From the NCBI GenBank assembly GCA_019055375.1, contig JAHQIW010006142.1, positions 1 to 64,000 on the forward strand: DNA of 64,000 nucleotides. The letters are read 5' to 3'. This DNA comes from Parelaphostrongylus tenuis. Taxonomy: Eukaryota > Nematoda > Chromadorea > Rhabditida > Metastrongylidae. The notes below the pieces were generated by a model. That model was not told the DNA's origin, did no database searches, and worked only from the letters and a program-made list of their open reading frames with translations. The position numbers and the translations under genes were made by a program. This document shows positions 61,001 through 63,798 of this stretch, one piece after another (position 1 is the first letter of the stretch; each line of letters starts with the position of its first letter).

Positions 61001-61654
61001 TACCTGGTTGTACATTAGAATCTTAAGGCCTGGAATTGAATTTGTGCGAAAATGATTGGTACATGCATCAATACGTTCGTACGTCTCAACATTCAATAGA
61101 AGACGAAGAGAGTGGTCAACTCCTGAATATCAAAGGAGATTTACTTTTGTGTTGAGTTTCTAGATTTATCAGTGTTTTCAAATTTCGAGAGGATAGCTCT
61201 AATATTTGACAACTGAAAAATTTTATCCTTCATTGAACTCTGCCGTACAAAAGAGAAAGAAACCATTTCTGGAATGACTGCCATATAATTCTGTTTCGTA
61301 TTAATGTTGTGGTTGAAAGGACTTTAATTCATCTACTTGCAGGAACCACACGCTAGTCAACCCTTTGTGTAAGGCAGGGACACGCACTAGTCCCCCTTCC
61401 CCCTCGCAGGGTTCATTTTACTTATTAGGAAATCAAGGAGAAAAAAGCCGTACAACTTGGGAAAAGCCGATGAGTAAGAAAAATCTAGTTACCACTTCCG
61501 ACCACTTCTAGTGGACGTTTTGGATCTGTATTGATAGCCCAGCAAAGTCCAGACAGAGTCCACACGGGTTTGAAGTCGCTCAATCGACAACTAGTTCCGT
61601 TCGGCCAAGTGCATCTAGTATGAAACGAAATGACTTCTTTCTTGATTTGATGTT
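20629..61654 (-). CDS. DEG/ENaC cation channel, multi-exon gene (20 exons traced)
   Basis: Degenerin/epithelial-sodium-channel family proteins are trimeric plasma-membrane cation channels with two membrane helices around a large disulfide-rich extracellular domain. Seen here on the minus strand: a GLCWAIN extracellular motif, a Cys-rich block ending CLPPCESVEY, the pre-TM2 strand ENFAMVNVFLQQM, TM2 starting DIGGALGLFLGAS with the G-x-S filter, and a tail ending at a TGA. Exon spans, 5' to 3': 61493-61654, 57678-57850, 54321-54495, 54077-54210, 52788-52886, 48591-48624, 47687-47809, 47115-47249, 46552-46694, 44570-44651, 44394-44516, 41859-41957, 41348-41437, 38636-38755, 37489-37644, 36408-36703, 36243-36334, 27280-27412, 20870-20992, 20629-20812. 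Reading phase agrees at 18 of 19 junctions; the exception is 52788 to 48624. About 890 residues are traced. The start codon and TM1 are not secure. An insertion of about 500 residues before TM2 is atypical. Which nematode degenerin paralogue this is I cannot say. Confidence 0.88.
20870..20992 (-). CDS. DEG/ENaC exon E19: cytoplasmic tail
   Basis: Acceptor gctttttcag, donor AG|gtatgc. One base plus 40 codons reads VERCQNCMSPGSDHSK, then SSSPRESYADSNDTDAQQN. It is a Ser/Asp/Glu-rich low-complexity tail with several SP and S-x-x-E/D sites that could be phosphorylated (inference). It joins E18 in phase across a 6.3-kb intron containing two foldback elements. Confidence 0.72.
21870..21995 (+). repeat. 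tRNA-derived SINE (family A)
   Basis: CGTGGTCGAGTGGTTATGAC is a good A box (tRNA-Leu/Ser-like), followed by CGGCGCTCATGGGAGTCGAG and a CTCTCTGGCAGTCAACAAC block shared with copies at 60.31 and 62.22 kb. It lies in the intron between the TM2 and tail exons. Confidence 0.65.
22345..22525. other. SINE-like piece plus possible unplaced minus-strand exon
   Basis: GTGGCGCCGTGGTTACGCGC resembles the family A SINE head. Just beyond it the minus strand has acceptor TTTTCAG (22,513), an open frame ETLECISDFYNDSREL then SQRRLSSQ, and donor gtgagc. Its phase (1/1) does not fit between the TM2 and tail exons, so it is not included in the channel model. Confidence 0.25.
23060..23910. mobile_element. Foldback family F, copy 1
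   Basis: The left end (TTTTTATAGGAGTGTCAGTG ... CCCCACATGGCCGG) and right end (CCGGCTACGTGGTGTTGTAG ... ACACCCCCACAAAAAGCTCC) are inverted copies of at least 100 bp, extending outward to GGAAAAATCGG / CGATTTTTC. Same family as 26.1, 40.0 and 57.96 kb. No transposase seen. Confidence 0.82.
24520..24830. repeat. Fragment of the GGCCGAAACACGTGT foldback family
   Basis: GAGGCTGAAAGGCCGCAACA then CATTTTATAATAGTGCCTCA resembles the 4.2-kb and 57.5-kb arms; a partly inverted GGCCTTTCAGCTTCATCAGC lies about 150 bp upstream. Confidence 0.45.
25250..25410 (+). repeat. tRNA-like SINE piece
   Basis: TAGTGCTGCTGTGGTTAACA looks like an A box and CTGGTTCAACTCTCGCCC a B box, about 40 bp apart. Confidence 0.35.
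26090..27170. mobile_element. Foldback family F, copy 2
   Basis: The left end TCTTTTCGGTTATAAGG ... CATAGGAGTGTTGATAA and right end ATTACTAATACTCCTATGAA ... CCTTATAACAGGAAAGA are inverted. The interior shares TTCGATAGCGTCATGTTTGC and ATGCGCGAGCAAGG blocks with the 40-kb copy. It ends about 110 bp from the TM2 exon of the channel. Confidence 0.8.
27280..27412 (-). CDS. DEG/ENaC exon E18: second transmembrane helix and filter
   Basis: Acceptor cgtttttcag, donor gtattt. It reads DIGGALGLFLGASMLTIIEV, then LYLCYHYRLFGKV and a basic cytoplasmic start. DIGG-x-x-GLFLG-x-S is the most conserved stretch of the family; GAS is the G/S-x-S selectivity filter and the Glu (IIEV) is the conserved acidic residue at the inner end of TM2. 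It ends TG, completed as Cys by E19. Confidence 0.95.
27420..28005. other. Intron DNA, nothing recognised
   Basis: Intron sequence upstream of the TM2 exon on the minus strand. Confidence 0.5.
28010..28330 (-). repeat. Penelope-like element 3' region
   Basis: On the minus strand this follows the GIY-YIG frame and reads CTTTGAAGATGGCGAAACTG then CCGAAACGTCAGTC, the typical Penelope-like terminal segment. Related pieces lie at 4.3 and 12.3 kb. Confidence 0.6.
28422..28745 (-). pseudogene. Penelope-like element GIY-YIG endonuclease fragment
   Basis: The open frame has VEIPPITLKHQLI, YDRLCTTKQYKLCP, then TVYLLSHKACGEKYIGETGK and a following K-x-H. The Y-(x)n-YIG and ET-G/R pattern is the GIY-YIG catalytic fold found at the C-terminus of Penelope-like retroelement polyproteins, where it nicks target DNA. 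The N-terminal reverse transcriptase is absent, so this is a 5'-truncated insertion in the TM2-proximal intron. Confidence 0.75.
29492..30937 (-). pseudogene. RTE copy 2 reverse transcriptase and C-terminal region
   Basis: RT motifs are GNYRPICLLSVVYKLFTRVI, KKGFNTIDLFHTITRL-like helix, VRRGVRQGDTISPKLFTVTL and the catalytic FADD box at 30,237-30,248, uninterrupted here. The C-terminal part reads KIRWAGHVMRFNDNRYTRAV then DFFTKTIEEKYDSQRIPRAR. Frame breaks lie near 30,520 (an A-run), 30,100 and 29,700, so no full-length product is possible. Confidence 0.93.
31622..32405 (-). pseudogene. RTE copy 2 endonuclease
   Basis: Two overlapping frames contain TKMTICTYNAGTLAHQSAVE (N-terminal metal-binding strand), YDVIGLAETRRRHPYHTVYD (catalytic Glu) and GVGGVGVLVNSNLT, then PALTISVAYAPTSSYDEDEV and VGDFNAKIGPRRTS. 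These are the APE-type endonuclease motifs. One frameshift near 31,950 separates them. Confidence 0.92.
32294..32569 (-). pseudogene. RTE copy 2 upstream short frame
   Basis: Contains KPAIKRLGSTWEAVRSRLQQ and ends LVRQRQVGRVRRDC. The same peptide recurs degraded in copies 1 (7,640-7,993) and 3 (48,798-49,224), so it is a conserved 5' part of this RTE family. No function known to me. Confidence 0.7.
33060..33250. repeat. Single arm of the 19-kb foldback family
   Basis: GTAAATCGTTCGTCGTCGCC, TTGGCTAAGGATGATGGGTC and CATACCACATGACATGTTCG match the right arm of 19,345-19,600. No convincing partner arm is adjacent. Confidence 0.65.
33870..35400 (-). mobile_element. Old, highly decayed RTE relic
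   Basis: Block order matches copy 2 on the same strand. CGGTTGTTGTTAGAACACAT aligns with its CGGTTGTCGTTGAAGCGCAT, and AGTGAATAATTTTGAGAGGA with AGTGAATAGTTTTGGCGAAA. CAACGCCTTGTCACACCCCC aligns with ATCGCCTTGTCGAACCCC. Divergence is much greater than among the three larger copies and no frame survives, so it is an older insertion. Confidence 0.75.
35410..36230. other. Intron DNA, nothing recognised
   Basis: Between the RTE relic and the pre-TM2 exon. No TM2-like frame lies here; TM2 is at 27.3 kb. Confidence 0.5.
36243..36334 (-). CDS. DEG/ENaC exon E17: pre-TM2 strand
   Basis: Acceptor gaattttag, donor gtaagt. It reads ENFAMVNVFLQQMHLEHWSQ and then RTYGFWSLA. This matches the family strand (x-N-x-x-x-V-x-V-x-F-x-x-M/L) and the W/F-SL run just before TM2. 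It ends in phase 1; the next exon completes a Cys codon. The intron to TM2 is 8.8 kb and holds a whole RTE, an RTE relic, a foldback arm and a Penelope fragment. Confidence 0.87.
36408..36703 (-). CDS. Exon E16: Cys/His cluster and end of the insertion
   Basis: Acceptor catctgcacag, donor gtattg, 98 codons and two bases. It opens CDTCDAELCRIELNH, then VPFPIVHCYHYACYQC, giving C-x2-C-x4-C-x16-C-x-H-x3-C-x2-C over about 36 residues. That could bind metal or form disulfides; outside the cell disulfides are more likely (inference). The end, LENFEFGDKFV, runs into the conserved strand of E17. Confidence 0.78.
36860..37330. other. GC-richer intronic block with open frames on both strands
   Basis: Minus strand 36,861-37,106 reads MEPVGVMGVVLAVHPGIISS, then DDRLEKVLPVRLQQK. 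Plus strand 36,883-37,326 is open for 147 codons. Base composition is clearly less AT-rich than the surrounding introns. No domain is recognised and the block has no splice phase linking it to exons E15 and E16. It may be a piece of an unknown mobile element or a processed fragment. Confidence 0.3.
37489..37644 (-). CDS. Exon E15 of the insertion
   Basis: Acceptor ttcttttttag, donor gtgcga, 52 codons, phase 0/0. It begins IISLLVFDEISSDREE, includes LDRLVNDLYNC, and ends RSFKRLYRELQ. Acidic/basic alternation suggests helices. No domain recognised. Confidence 0.78.
38015..38110 (+). repeat. tRNA-like SINE piece
   Basis: GCCGGTTCAATTCAGGGTCT is a B-box-like sequence. The A box is degraded. Intronic. 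Confidence 0.3.
38636..38755 (-). CDS. Exon E14 of the insertion
   Basis: Acceptor agcgttttag, donor gtgagc, 40 codons, phase 0/0. It reads GWYQPILQDLEYSLYK, then ELENEYWPRFRYH and a QNGT sequon. Tyr/Trp-rich; no domain recognised. Confidence 0.78.
39060..39640. mobile_element. Foldback family F, truncated copy
   Basis: The right arm is clear (CCGGCCATACACGGCTCTAG, TTATTGCTAATACTCTCATG, GGATCGGTTTTTTCAT) and the interior TATCGAATGAATAAATAGTC block matches copies 2 and 4. The matching left arm is missing or too diverged to see. Confidence 0.6.
39800..39935 (-). pseudogene. Mariner transposase N-terminal HTH fragment
   Basis: Minus strand frame reads IKRGHKAAETIRNINNVFG, then NRTVQRWFKKLCKRDESH and a stop. 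This is the mariner/Tc1 paired-like helix-turn-helix (R-x-W-F closing the second HTH). Only this domain remains, wedged between two foldback F copies. Confidence 0.78.
39985..41000. mobile_element. Foldback family F, copy 4
   Basis: The left end TGAAAAACCGATCTCATTCG ... CTTTTTATAGGAATGTATGC and right end GATCACTAAGAATTTCATGA ... GAGATTGGTTTTTGATCC are inverted. The interior has the shared ATGGGCGAGCAAGTCGG and TACGCTATCGAATGAATACT blocks. Confidence 0.78.
41348..41437 (-). CDS. Exon E13 of the insertion
   Basis: Acceptor acattttag, donor gtgaaa, 30 codons, phase 0/0. It begins YETGKLQRRAWAEK and ends MRHFFDDEFTE. No domain recognised. Confidence 0.74.
41859..41957 (-). CDS. Exon E12 of the insertion
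   Basis: Acceptor tgattttag, donor gtaact, 33 codons, phase 0/0. It reads VDKLWRIFVPSTFMS and then NVSRMDRIVELMTQ, with one N-glycosylation sequon (NVS). No domain recognised. Confidence 0.76.
41965..43400. other. Intron DNA, nothing recognised
   Basis: Intron between exons E11 and E12. Several overlapping Phe/Cys-rich plus-strand frames at 42.18-42.57 kb reflect pyrimidine-rich composition; I see no domain or repeat. Confidence 0.4.
43410..43960 (+). pseudogene. Penelope-like GIY-YIG endonuclease fragment
   Basis: VEIPPETLHLQLI and YDRFYGTGDCVICHNDREGG, then DEYIGETSRSICVC and LGAHRTEKQ parallel the 28.4-kb copy residue by residue. One in-frame stop separates HLQLI from the rest. It is in opposite orientation to the gene, in an intron. 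Confidence 0.68.
44394..44516 (-). CDS. Exon E11 of the insertion
   Basis: Acceptor tgccttcag, donor gtaaga, 41 codons, phase 0/0. It begins LIDQEAHRMDPKKFK and includes DIKRLYGDRVEVALRQIY. No domain recognised; charged and probably helical. Confidence 0.78.
44570..44651 (-). CDS. Exon E10 of the insertion
   Basis: Acceptor aaattctag, donor gtaagt. One base completes a Cys codon, then 27 codons begin KQHEAITTAMTSH and end ASQVLY. Phases match E9 and E11, and the intron to E11 is only 53 bp, typical for nematodes. Confidence 0.75.
45449..46075. mobile_element. piggyBac-like non-autonomous element with TTAA duplication
   Basis: TTAACCCTTTG at the left (TTAA at 45,449-45,452) mirrors CAAAGGGTTAA at the right (TTAA at 46,072-46,075), and GGGACACG/CGTGTCCC repeats just inside. 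TTAA target duplication and CCC-starting inverted ends are the hallmarks of piggyBac. The 627-bp body has no transposase, so it would need one in trans. A related end lies at 61,353. Confidence 0.72.
46552..46694 (-). CDS. Exon E9 of the insertion
   Basis: Donor TG|gtgagt; 5' end placed at acceptor tttgttcaaaag, with several other in-phase AGs nearby. It reads EQLNSLNSEMVNTTEPHFEL followed by THIDILSVNNLLQSC and ends FQPIRKG. There is one N-glycosylation sequon (NTT). It ends in phase 2, so the split codon is completed as Cys by E10. Confidence 0.65.
47115..47249 (-). CDS. Probable exon E8 of the insertion
   Basis: Between acceptor gattttcacag and donor gtataa there are 45 codons in phase 0, beginning WMLRDLMFIYML and ending CPIRQNAFQ. 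The phase joins E7 and E9. A second frame across the same stretch is also open (contains LEWGWHGNDF), so the coding frame is inferred only from phase agreement with neighbours. Confidence 0.45.
47687..47809 (-). CDS. Exon E7 of the insertion: basic amphipathic helix
   Basis: Acceptor cgcttcag, donor gtaatg, 41 codons in phase 0. VSYIKRNAHRAYEKQ is followed by RHQEDIFLRTKRRIARL and ends HKWV. It is rich in Arg/Lys/Glu with helix-like periodicity and has no membrane segment. GC content and codon pattern stand out from the flanking intron. Confidence 0.72.
48591..48624 (-). CDS. Small exon E6 of the insertion
   Basis: A 34-bp exon between a strong acceptor (tttttcccag) and donor gtaatc. It reads VKKAAYLDASQ in the frame that continues into E7. 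Its 5' phase needs a preceding exon ending with two codon bases, which E5 does not provide, so one exon between 52.8 and 48.6 kb is probably unseen, or acceptor tgtgaag six bases inside is used. An RTE element fills most of the intron upstream. Confidence 0.5.
48705..48747. repeat. TA microsatellite at the 5' edge of RTE copy 3
   Basis: ATATATATATTATATATAGTATA-type run immediately before the RTE leader. Confidence 0.8.
49250..49960 (+). pseudogene. RTE copy 3 endonuclease remnant
   Basis: Across shifting frames one reads TTYNARTLAIT-like start, GTTSLAWLRRE-type region with HTVYDTGEE, DFNAKIGPRRTS and SSDHGLL-like end region. It aligns with copy 2 nucleotide by nucleotide but is split by several indels. 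Confidence 0.75.
50523..51910 (+). pseudogene. RTE copy 3 reverse transcriptase and C-terminal region
   Basis: SSVKNRTTPCPDRIKPEHLK, GNYRPICLLSVVY (then a stop), RKGFSTIDLIHAITRLSEV-like helix, FADN catalytic box, and a long C-terminal frame from 51,401 with YVYLGREINM, LSRRKRAAWGTFRSIEDVVK and ISKIRWAGHVMRFNDNRWTR. FADN at 51,269-51,280 would abolish polymerase activity. Confidence 0.88.
51972..52047. repeat. TA microsatellite at the 3' end of RTE copy 3
   Basis: About 75 bp of nearly pure (TA)n, extending the RTE 3' tail; copy 1 also ends in (TA)n. Confidence 0.9.
52085..52590 (+). repeat. Two tandem tRNA-like SINE copies (family B)
   Basis: Copy one starts GGCTGCAGTGGTGTAGTAGT and has GAGAGTTTTGCATACCACTT. 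Copy two, about 290 bp later, has CTTGGTGGTGTAGTGGTGGC and AAGTTTTGCCATATCACTCA. Both continue into ACGTYCTTG...ATA and TGCTATARAAGTG blocks. The A-box-like GGTGTAGTGGT head suggests tRNA origin. Confidence 0.55.
52788..52886 (-). CDS. DEG/ENaC exon E5: acidic start of the extracellular insertion
   Basis: Acceptor gaattctag, donor gtgagg, 33 codons, phase 0 at both ends. It begins DLNRLPQNLMPALIEGN and finishes in a run of Asp/Glu (13 acidic residues in the last 15). The acidic stretch suggests a cation- or proton-binding or solvent-exposed loop, which is inference. It fits E4 in phase but not the next recognised exon. Confidence 0.7.
54077..54210 (-). CDS. DEG/ENaC exon E4: second half of Cys-rich domain
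   Basis: Acceptor tatatttcag, donor gtacca. After KHRAC it reads VDDYFGCVKQVIER, then GRKCLPPCESVEYIAMQ. C-x-P-x-C-x-x-x-x-Y is the diagnostic family motif closing the cysteine-rich region (equivalent to C-x-x-P-C-x-x-x-x-Y in ASIC). In ordinary members about 40 residues follow before the pre-TM2 strand; here 12 exons intervene. Confidence 0.9.
54321..54495 (-). CDS. DEG/ENaC exon E3: first half of Cys-rich domain
   Basis: The exon begins HNRLPGDHCIAETEEY and contains SNHRTCVIRRTLRDIEYECEC. This is the conserved L-P-x-x-x-C, then S-x-x-x-C-x-x-x-x-x-x-x-x-x-x-C-x-C pattern of DEG/ENaC proteins. Two overlapping donors (gtgggtgggt) exist; using the second gives phase 1, which keeps the next exon in frame. 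Confidence 0.88.
55345..55530. mobile_element. Palindromic MITE
   Basis: CCAAACCTCAGTATTACCAA then TCAGTAAAACTATTA pairs with AATAGTATTACTGATTGATA then ATGCGAAGTTTGG. Arms are about 65 bp with a roughly 50-bp loop. Intronic. Confidence 0.6.
55531..57220. other. Intron DNA, nothing secure
   Basis: A hydrophobic minus-strand frame near 55.6 kb (SLVLVVVLVVYFTVEH) lies between acceptor ttacag and a GTACAA donor, but it would add a membrane segment inside the extracellular domain, so I do not include it. Confidence 0.3.
57225..57600. repeat. Foldback family arms (related to 19-kb element)
   Basis: CACCTGTACAACCTAATACA then CGTGTTTCGCCCTTGGCAGC, GTCAGTTGGC and TCTTAGCCAATTCTC match the 19-kb arms. 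AGGCCGAAGCACGTGTATTG at 57,535 is a second arm piece in direct orientation to other copies. Confidence 0.6.
57678..57850 (-). CDS. DEG/ENaC exon E2: extracellular domain
   Basis: Acceptor cattgtag, donor gtgagt. The 57 codons start HYKMSLQWARVEH and end GYSVDIRFRIQY. The terminal G-x-x-V-x-I pattern followed by an aromatic fits the family's strand before the 'RLxSPYGxC' segment. Phase 1 in and phase 0 out fit E1 and E3. The 3.2-kb intron downstream holds a palindromic MITE at 55.35-55.53 kb. Confidence 0.8.
57955..58790. mobile_element. Foldback family F, copy 5
   Basis: The left end TTTTTTCATAGAAGTATTAG and right end TCAACACTCCTATAAAAATT are inverted, and the right outer edge has AACAAATGAGATCGGTTCTT as in the other copies. 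The interior TTCGCTGGACAAAACTCCTTC block is shared with copy 1. Confidence 0.78.
58795..59165. other. Unassigned block with open frames on both strands
   Basis: The minus strand is open for 127 codons (58,779-59,162), including TVITVAGRNAMSRGVFHVTN. The reverse complement also contains GAAGGTTCAATTCTC, a B-box-like sequence. No domain or exon phase links it to the channel. It is probably part of a repeat. Confidence 0.25.
59173..59576 (+). mobile_element. Internally deleted mariner-like element with TIRs and TA duplication
   Basis: ATAGGCTGG at 59,173-59,181 and CCAGCCTAT at 59,568-59,576 are exact inverted ends, each flanked by TA. The 404-bp element keeps only the two ends of a mariner transposase gene fused in frame, so most of the catalytic D,D(34)D core is gone. 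It would be mobilised only in trans. Confidence 0.85.
59256..59498 (+). CDS. Short mariner-derived open frame (HTH fused to transposase C-terminus)
   Basis: The 80-codon uninterrupted frame starts MMELISEQIRLLMMHEWLLG. It has AWGEDTVGRSKVYRWFKKS (mariner helix-turn-helix ending R-W-F), then jumps after DEDEAEF to ARIIDLLPEKWQEMLE and GEYFDY, which is the mariner C-terminus (family pattern LPxRWxxxxxxxGxYF). No catalytic aspartates remain. Such a product could at most bind its own termini. Whether it is expressed is unknown. Confidence 0.72.
   Translation: MMELISEQIRLLMMHEWLLGPSASERINLAWGEDTVGRSKVYRWFKKSDEDEAEFCARIIDLLPEKWQEMLEVEGEYFDY
59580..60260. other. Non-coding, nothing recognised
   Basis: AT-rich intron DNA upstream of channel exon E2; no repeat match or splice-supported frame. 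Confidence 0.45.
60312..60580 (+). repeat. tRNA-derived SINE (family A)
   Basis: Begins GGGCGCCGTGGCCTAGTGGT (A box of tRNA-Leu/Ser type), then CAGTTAACAACAGCGCCCTA, GAAACGCCACAGCCAGGCTG, CTCAACCAGCACTCTACGAC and GAGATCCGCACAGTGGAAAA. Collinear with 62,224-62,480 over about 260 bp. Confidence 0.8.
61350..61420. repeat. End fragment of the piggyBac-like element
   Basis: CAACCCTTTGTGTAAGGCAG then GGACACG matches the left end of 45,449-46,075 (AACCCTTTGAGCATAACAGGGACACG type). No right end is nearby. Confidence 0.5.
61493..61654 (-). CDS. DEG/ENaC exon E1: early extracellular domain
   Basis: The exon runs from acceptor ctttcaaatag to donor G|gtaact and reads HQIKKEVISFHTRC, then WPNGTSC, SDFKPVWTLSGLCWAIN and a PLEVVGS end. 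This is the family pattern of two cysteines, an S/T-DF motif and then G-x-C-x-x-x-N (GNCYTFN in vertebrate ENaC/ASIC). It contains one N-glycosylation sequon (NGT). It ends in phase 1, which joins E2. Confidence 0.85.
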
Positions 61655-61819
61655 CTATTTGAAAGCACATGACCAAGTGATCGGAGTTTCACAAACCCCA
61701 AGATCATCCTTGATTTCCAGTGAGCAGCGCTTCGAAGAAAACGCACTGCATCCATGTCCCATGCTTTCTCAAGCACCTATATAGACTAGTTTCTAACACT
61801 TCGTGTTTTCCAATTTCAC

Positions 61820-61998
61820 CAGTGATGTGATGCTTGAGATTTGTATTCAACGTTATCGAAGCAAAAAGAAAAATGATAAAGAATGAATTTATTATGAAAA
61901 ATTTGTAAAAGTACCGCACCTCTTCGAATACGCTTCTTGGATTCCCTGATATCGACTTTATTGAACCTTTATTAGATCGTGCTCTCCTATTCAGTATC
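61820..61998 (-). CDS. Candidate TM1-containing exon of the DEG/ENaC gene
   Basis: An acceptor (gggtgctag) precedes an open stretch that begins ILNRRARSNKG, continues through SVFEEVRYFYKFF and a hydrophobic run of about 20 residues, and ends at ACTG|gtgaaa in phase 1. That phase matches the next secure exon. FASITLNTNL loosely resembles the family's post-TM1 FPAVTICN motif. Against this, only about 25 residues would separate it from the first extracellular cysteine, fewer than usual, and the hydrophobic run is AT-rich and could be intron (GTGCGG after FEE could be a donor). Confidence 0.33.
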
Positions 61999-62223
61999 CT
62001 AGCACCCGTAATATATGTTAACCTTAAGCAGAGCAAGTAACATTATGTTCACGAAACTTTTTACATTGTTAATTCAGTTATTTTGTCGAGATCAGTCTCA
62101 AAGCGCAGGTCAAAACGGTGATTATGTGCTCAAAGGTAGATCTAATTCCATAAACAGTACGTATCTCAAGAAGGTGACCTTAAGGACAAAAGTTCACAAC
62201 AGTGATATTAACTGTTTACAAGA

Positions 62224-62480
62224 ATGGGGCGCCGTGGCCGAGTAGTTGTGATGCTCGTTGTGGCACCCGTTGAGCCGAGTTCCACTACGAACACCTTTGG
62301 ACATTTAACAACGAACGCCCTGTGGAATACCGCAGTCAGACTATCCTCGAGATTGTGAGGACATGTGCTCAACCAGTATTCTACAACGCTCAAGAAGATG
62401 ACGAAAAAGAAGAACTGAATGTTAGAATGCTGAAATCCGCACAGTAAAAAAGACACTGTGGAAACGAATCATAAAGTGTC
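62224..62480 (+). repeat. tRNA-derived SINE (family A)
   Basis: GGGGCGCCGTGGCCGAGTAG head with A box, GAACGCCCTGTGGAATACCG body and GAAATCCGCACAGTAAAAAA tail. Same layout as the 60.31-kb copy; the two tails are the most similar part. Confidence 0.8.
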
Positions 62481-62504
62481 TAACGTGTTTGAAAGAATAC
62501 TGTA

Positions 62505-63798
62505 TTGGGTTGGTGAAAAAGTAATGATGGTTTATACACTGTTGAACTTTGACACTGGAATAAATTCTTGAATAAATGCGATATTGTTATGTATCATTTT
62601 GATGCGCATTCTCCATCTATGTTTTGTTGCTAATGATGTATTACTTGCTGTTTGTTTCTTTTTATTGTAAACATTGGAAAGGATGTTGGTTGGTGCAAAA
62701 ATAATTGCGTTCAAGATCGTGAGGTTAAAATGGTTCGTAAAGACCAGAGACAACTCTGAACAATAGCAGAAGTTGTGGCCAAGAACTGCTAGCAAAGACA
62801 CAGTGCAGTGGTAATTTAAAGAAAATCCGGAAAGAGACGCATTTTGACAATGCATTGTCGGCCTTACATTTGTATCACTCATCAGAAGTCATGAGACCAA
62901 TCTCCGAAGCTATTTTCTTCAGATTACATGCGATGTTGCACACTCAACGTCGACCATTCTACGGTCGCTCGCTATTTGAGGCAAATTGGGAGGGTGAAAA
63001 AGGTTGGTAGGAGAGAAGATTTGATTACAGCTAACCGACGGCCACACGTGGTACAACGAGCGCTTCAAAATTGAATTAATTAGGCTACAAAGTTTTGCCT
63101 TACCTTCATATTTTTCGTAAATCGCGCTCCACCAACTACCACTTCTTCAAGAGTCTTAACAACTTCTTACGCGGAAAATGCATCCACAATCAACAACACA
63201 GTACAACTTCTTGAGCTGAAAAACGCTTCTATAATCAATAGGATCATTGATAGCGGGGAACAGGTAGGCCGGTAATATAGTGAGAAGATCAGGGGACAGA
63301 TGGACGAAATGAACTGTAGAGTGGGCGCCACAAAAATCTACTCGTTTCTAAGGACGCCACCTACACTTTGGGCGGATATGTTCGTGAGAAGATTAATCAG
63401 CTATATTCATATCTGTATTCGCATCAGCTGTATTCGTATCTGCCCATACTCTAAAGATCACGGTACAAAACTCGCGTCAGTGGCCATGCCCGAATGAATC
63501 CACCGTTACGGACGGCAATCGCGAGAAGACGGAACGAATGAAAGATGTGCTGGGGTCCGCACAATTGTGAAGACGTACTGCCCAAGTAGCCAGGTCTCCA
63601 AGTAATCAACAGGAGGCAGAAAATGCTTTTCAAAAGTGTCGAATTTCGAGCCGCCAATTTTTATGCTAGAAGAATATCTCGTTGGAGAAAATGTGTTGAT
63701 TGTAATGGTTTCTTTGTTGATTAATAAAGATGTGTTTCAGCCTAGTTATAACCATTTAAAATTCGTCTAAAACTTCCTTTACTTTTGCATCAACCTAA
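62505..63798 (+). mobile_element. Mariner element (irritans/bandit-like TIRs), decayed
   Basis: The left end TTGGGTTGGTGAAAAAGTAA after TA and right end (reverse complement TTAGGTTGATGCAAAAGTAA) before TA enclose 1,294 bp, the normal full length of mariner. A second TTGGTTGGTGCAAAAATAAT lies at 62,690, so a nested or duplicated end is present. The termini resemble those of human Hsmar1 and of the hookworm bandit mariner (established knowledge). It lies upstream of the first secure channel exon. Confidence 0.78.
62725..63660 (+). pseudogene. Mariner transposase pseudogene
   Basis: Near 62,950-63,060 one frame reads TVARYLRQIGRVKKVGR-type residues, the mariner linker region before the catalytic domain. 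The remaining parts are too shifted to read and no catalytic aspartates could be placed. Confidence 0.55.
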
